In this document: piece by piece, positions 61,706 to 64,000 of the stretch
Numbering within the stretch: the first letter of the stretch is position 1
How the letters are laid out: every line of letters starts with the position of its first letter
Notes under the pieces: model-generated
What the model saw: only the letters and a program-made list of their open reading frames with translations
Told to the model about the DNA's origin: nothing
Database searches by the model: none
Program-made: the position numbers and the translations under genes
Source: Euglena gracilis
Taxonomy: Eukaryota > Euglenida > Euglenophyceae > Euglenales
Direction of reading: 5' to 3'
Assembly (NCBI GenBank): GCA_039621445.1
Contig: CP154957.1
Span: 33,254,942 to 33,318,941, forward strand
DNA length: 64,000 nt

Positions 61706-62569
61706 GGGGAGGCGCCAGGGCAGGGGGGGTGCGGGGCGTGTGGACGGTCGTGGGGGGGCGTGGGAGACGGTGTGGGGGGACGCCTCGCTCCTCCTCACTG
61801 GCAGAAACCACGTTACCCTTGTGTGCTCCTGGACGAGTCTTGCGGGGGGGGGGGGGGGGCGACAATAGACCCCTGGGGACCCACGTCAAGGATGGTTGGG
61901 AAAATGGTTGCAAAGAAATGGAAGCAGAACAGCCGGAAGGTTTGCCGGAAGAAAACTCGAAAAAAAATACAATTGGAAGAAAATTCGAAAACAGAACAGC
62001 CGGAAGAAAATTCCTGTATCAGACAATAACAGGCCTTTGCTAGGGGACCCGGGGAGAGGGTCCAGTGGCTGGGCTTTCCACTGGCTGCCTCCAAAAATTC
62101 ACTACCCACACCCACTAGCTTGGGCTTAGCAGACCCCCCCCCCCCCCGGGGGATGGACTGGTGGAAAAAAGTGCAGTCCAGCCCCTCCGGGGGCAAATTC
62201 GTAAGTGGAGGCTTGGACAAAAAGGAGCAAGGGAAACCTCACCGGAACCGATGTTAAGAAGAAATGAAATGACGGACACATGGATGGAGAGGGATGGCGC
62301 ACACACAGCAGGCAGGGGATGCAGGGGCGGGGACGGCAGGGCTGTATGGGAAGGCCTGGTGGGGGGTCAACCCCGCCCCCCTCGCACCTACCCCAGCACC
62401 CCACAAGGAGAAATCCCTTCGGTGCCAAAGGAAAATTCTGCCCTAAAAATCAGCGCCCCTGGAAGTATGGGAAGGCCCGGTGGGTGGGTGGGTGGGTGGG
62501 TGGGGGGTCCACCCCCCCACCCATGGGGGTTCGGGGATTCCTGGGCAGCCCCGGGGGTGACTTCACGCT

Positions 62570-62810
62570 GGGACCCCCCACTCTGGGCGGGACACTCCGC
62601 CGCGCAGCCCTCCGTCCGGGCGGCGCACCGCTCCAGGGCGGCCAGCAGCCGCTCGTTGGCGTCCGCGGCGTCCTCCGCCTCCTCCCGCCGCGGCCGCTTC
62701 GCTGGAGGCGGCCCGTCCGCCGCCTCCGCCTCGGCCCCGACGTCCACGTCCGGGACGAGCCCGCCGGCCGGCGGCAGAGGCACGGGGCGGGGGCGGCATA
62801 CAAACACCGC
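62570..62810 (-). CDS. Probable exon with nuclear-localisation-like cluster
   Basis: VPDVDVGAEAEAADGPPPAK is followed by RPRREEAEDAADANERLLAA and LERCAARTEGCAAEC: an acidic/Ala-rich linker, a basic KRPRRE cluster and a helix. Boundaries approximate. Same strand and order as the other 56-64 kb exons. Confidence 0.45.
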
Positions 62811-63195
62811 CAAAACACAAAACGTCGGCTCACACTGGCCCCAACCTTGAGCTGGCCGGGACGGCGCGTCATCGGTGAGGGGGGTCCCGCTGCCCCGCGC
62901 CGTGGGCGGGGCCCCCCTGGGAGGGGGCAGGCGGTCAGCCCCGTCGGCACCGGGCGGCCCGTCGGGGGATGACCCCGGCCGCCTCGTTGGGCCGAATGCC
63001 CCCGTGCGGGCCAACACCCCAACTATCCGGCCCTCATGCAATCACACGCCAGAGATTGGGAAAAGAAGAGAAAGAGAAAGAGGAGAGGAGGGGTGCCGAG
63101 AGGATTGAATTGCGGCTGGCGCAACAACGCACGCGACGAACCTCCGGTGCGGGAGACACCGTGGGCGGCAAGGGGAGGGCCGGCAGCCACCCCAC

Positions 63196-63338
63196 ACAGC
63201 CGGAAGTACGCGCGGAGGTACTGGCGGTGGAACTGCCACAGCAGGTCCGCAGGGGGTGGGGCCTCCGCTGCGGCCTCCCGGTGCCGTGGCGTGGCCAGCA
63301 CCAGGAACTGCGCCGACTCCAGCATTTGCAGCCGCGGG
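63196..63338 (-). CDS. Internal exon, unrecognised gene
   Basis: An acceptor GCCTCAG and donor GGCTGT-GTGGGG bound a frame reading PRLQMLESAQFLVLATPRHR, then ADLLWQFHRQYLRAYFRL. A short exon at about 63450-63410 (DSGYAKLLNS before GTGGCC) probably precedes it. An exon reading PGAAERNAEFRRQRQQQPG runs off the right edge at 64000. The helical character suggests a scaffold or regulatory protein. No family named. Confidence 0.5.
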
Positions 63339-64000
63339 CTGAGGCGGGCAGGCCACTCGCAGAGACCCCCCAAGCACATGAGACGGTGGCAGGCGAGGCA
63401 GCTCAAGGAAACAGGCCACGGAGTTGAGGAGCTTGGCATAACCGGAGTCACGCGCCTCGCGGCGGGTGACTTCAGCGACAACAACTGCGCAGGGCCATGG
63501 GGTGACAAAGCAACCGTTGCACTTCACTCCAGGACTCTGAACCACCGGAGGCGGTCCTCTCCGCTCCCATGGTGAACGCCGCGGTCCCATACCTGGATCG
63601 ATGGCCGGCCTGGGGAGGCCCTGGGCGGCTGTCCAGTGGGGTGGCCCTCCCCTGCCGGTCCTCCAGCTGGGGCCAGGCTGGCTGTGATTGCCCGGCGGTG
63701 TGCGCCCCGGCAGGAAAGACGCCCATGGAGGGGTCGGCACAGGGGGTGGGGGTGGCAGAGTATCGCCCCTGTGCCCAAAGTTGGACCCCTTGTCTGGCCC
63801 TGCCCAAAACGCAGGCGCTTGGCCATCCACCGCCCCGGGAGGGGGGTTGGCTGTGGGGGCCTTTGCGTGTGTGACCTCGACCCTTGACCCCTCACGGGCT
63901 GTGCCGGAACCTCCAGCCTGGCTGCTGCTGCCGCTGCCGGCGGAACTCCGCGTTCCGCTCCGCGGCGCCGGGGACCTGTGCCGCTGCCTCCTCCTCCAGC

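Overview
This is eukaryotic nuclear DNA. Nearly all recognisable coding sequence consists of short, very GC-rich exons with G or C at third codon positions. They are separated by long introns that are AT-rich or low in complexity, mostly with GT-AG junctions. I see no operons and no bacterial signals. The identifiable proteins are a SEC14/CRAL-TRIO lipid-binding protein, a Rab5-type GTPase, a TCAIM-like (DUF4460/DUF4461) protein and a PIAS/Siz-type SUMO E3 ligase. Together they point to a microbial eukaryote (protist or alga). I cannot name the species; a glaucophyte-like GC-rich genome is only a guess.

Layout: (1) 1-12.4 kb, plus strand: a SEC14-like gene at 2.9-6.5 kb, then unassigned acidic and coiled-coil exons at 10.3-10.8 and 12.1-12.3 kb. 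(2) 13.5-17.3 kb, minus: a complete eight-exon Rab5-like gene whose exons join in phase to 204 residues. (3) 18.7-29.2 kb, minus: a TCAIM-like gene in about ten exons, with introns full of microsatellites and transposons. (4) 29.8-38.6 kb, minus: a PIAS/Siz-like gene with an SP-RING. Its last exon appears to begin inside the terminal inverted repeat of a transposable element. (5) 39.5-42.2 kb, minus: RD- and RS-rich exons around a 2-kb CA/CCCA array. (6) 44.7-54.4 kb, minus: an unrecognised gene with a predicted signal peptide, interrupted by a 4.7-kb element. (7) 56-64 kb, minus: the 3' part of another unrecognised gene that runs off the right edge.

The most distinctive content is the mobile DNA. 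A family with termini starting CTTAGGCGGC makes 5-bp target duplications: one 2.6-kb copy, one 4.7-kb copy and one truncated copy. Each full copy carries its own set of subterminal palindromes, and the 4.7-kb copy holds two arrays of a 43-bp palindromic unit. hAT-like MITEs (CAGG...CCTG, 8-bp target duplications) sit in introns. An element with CCAAGCACCTATAG ends carries a frame-shifted coding relic. Another inverted-repeat element holds two opposed telomere-like arrays. Long G and C runs forming potential hairpins occur throughout.

Exon limits were read by eye from reading frame, codon bias, GT/AG and phase. They are firm for the Rab gene, good for most PIAS and 44.7-47.5 kb exons, and approximate elsewhere.
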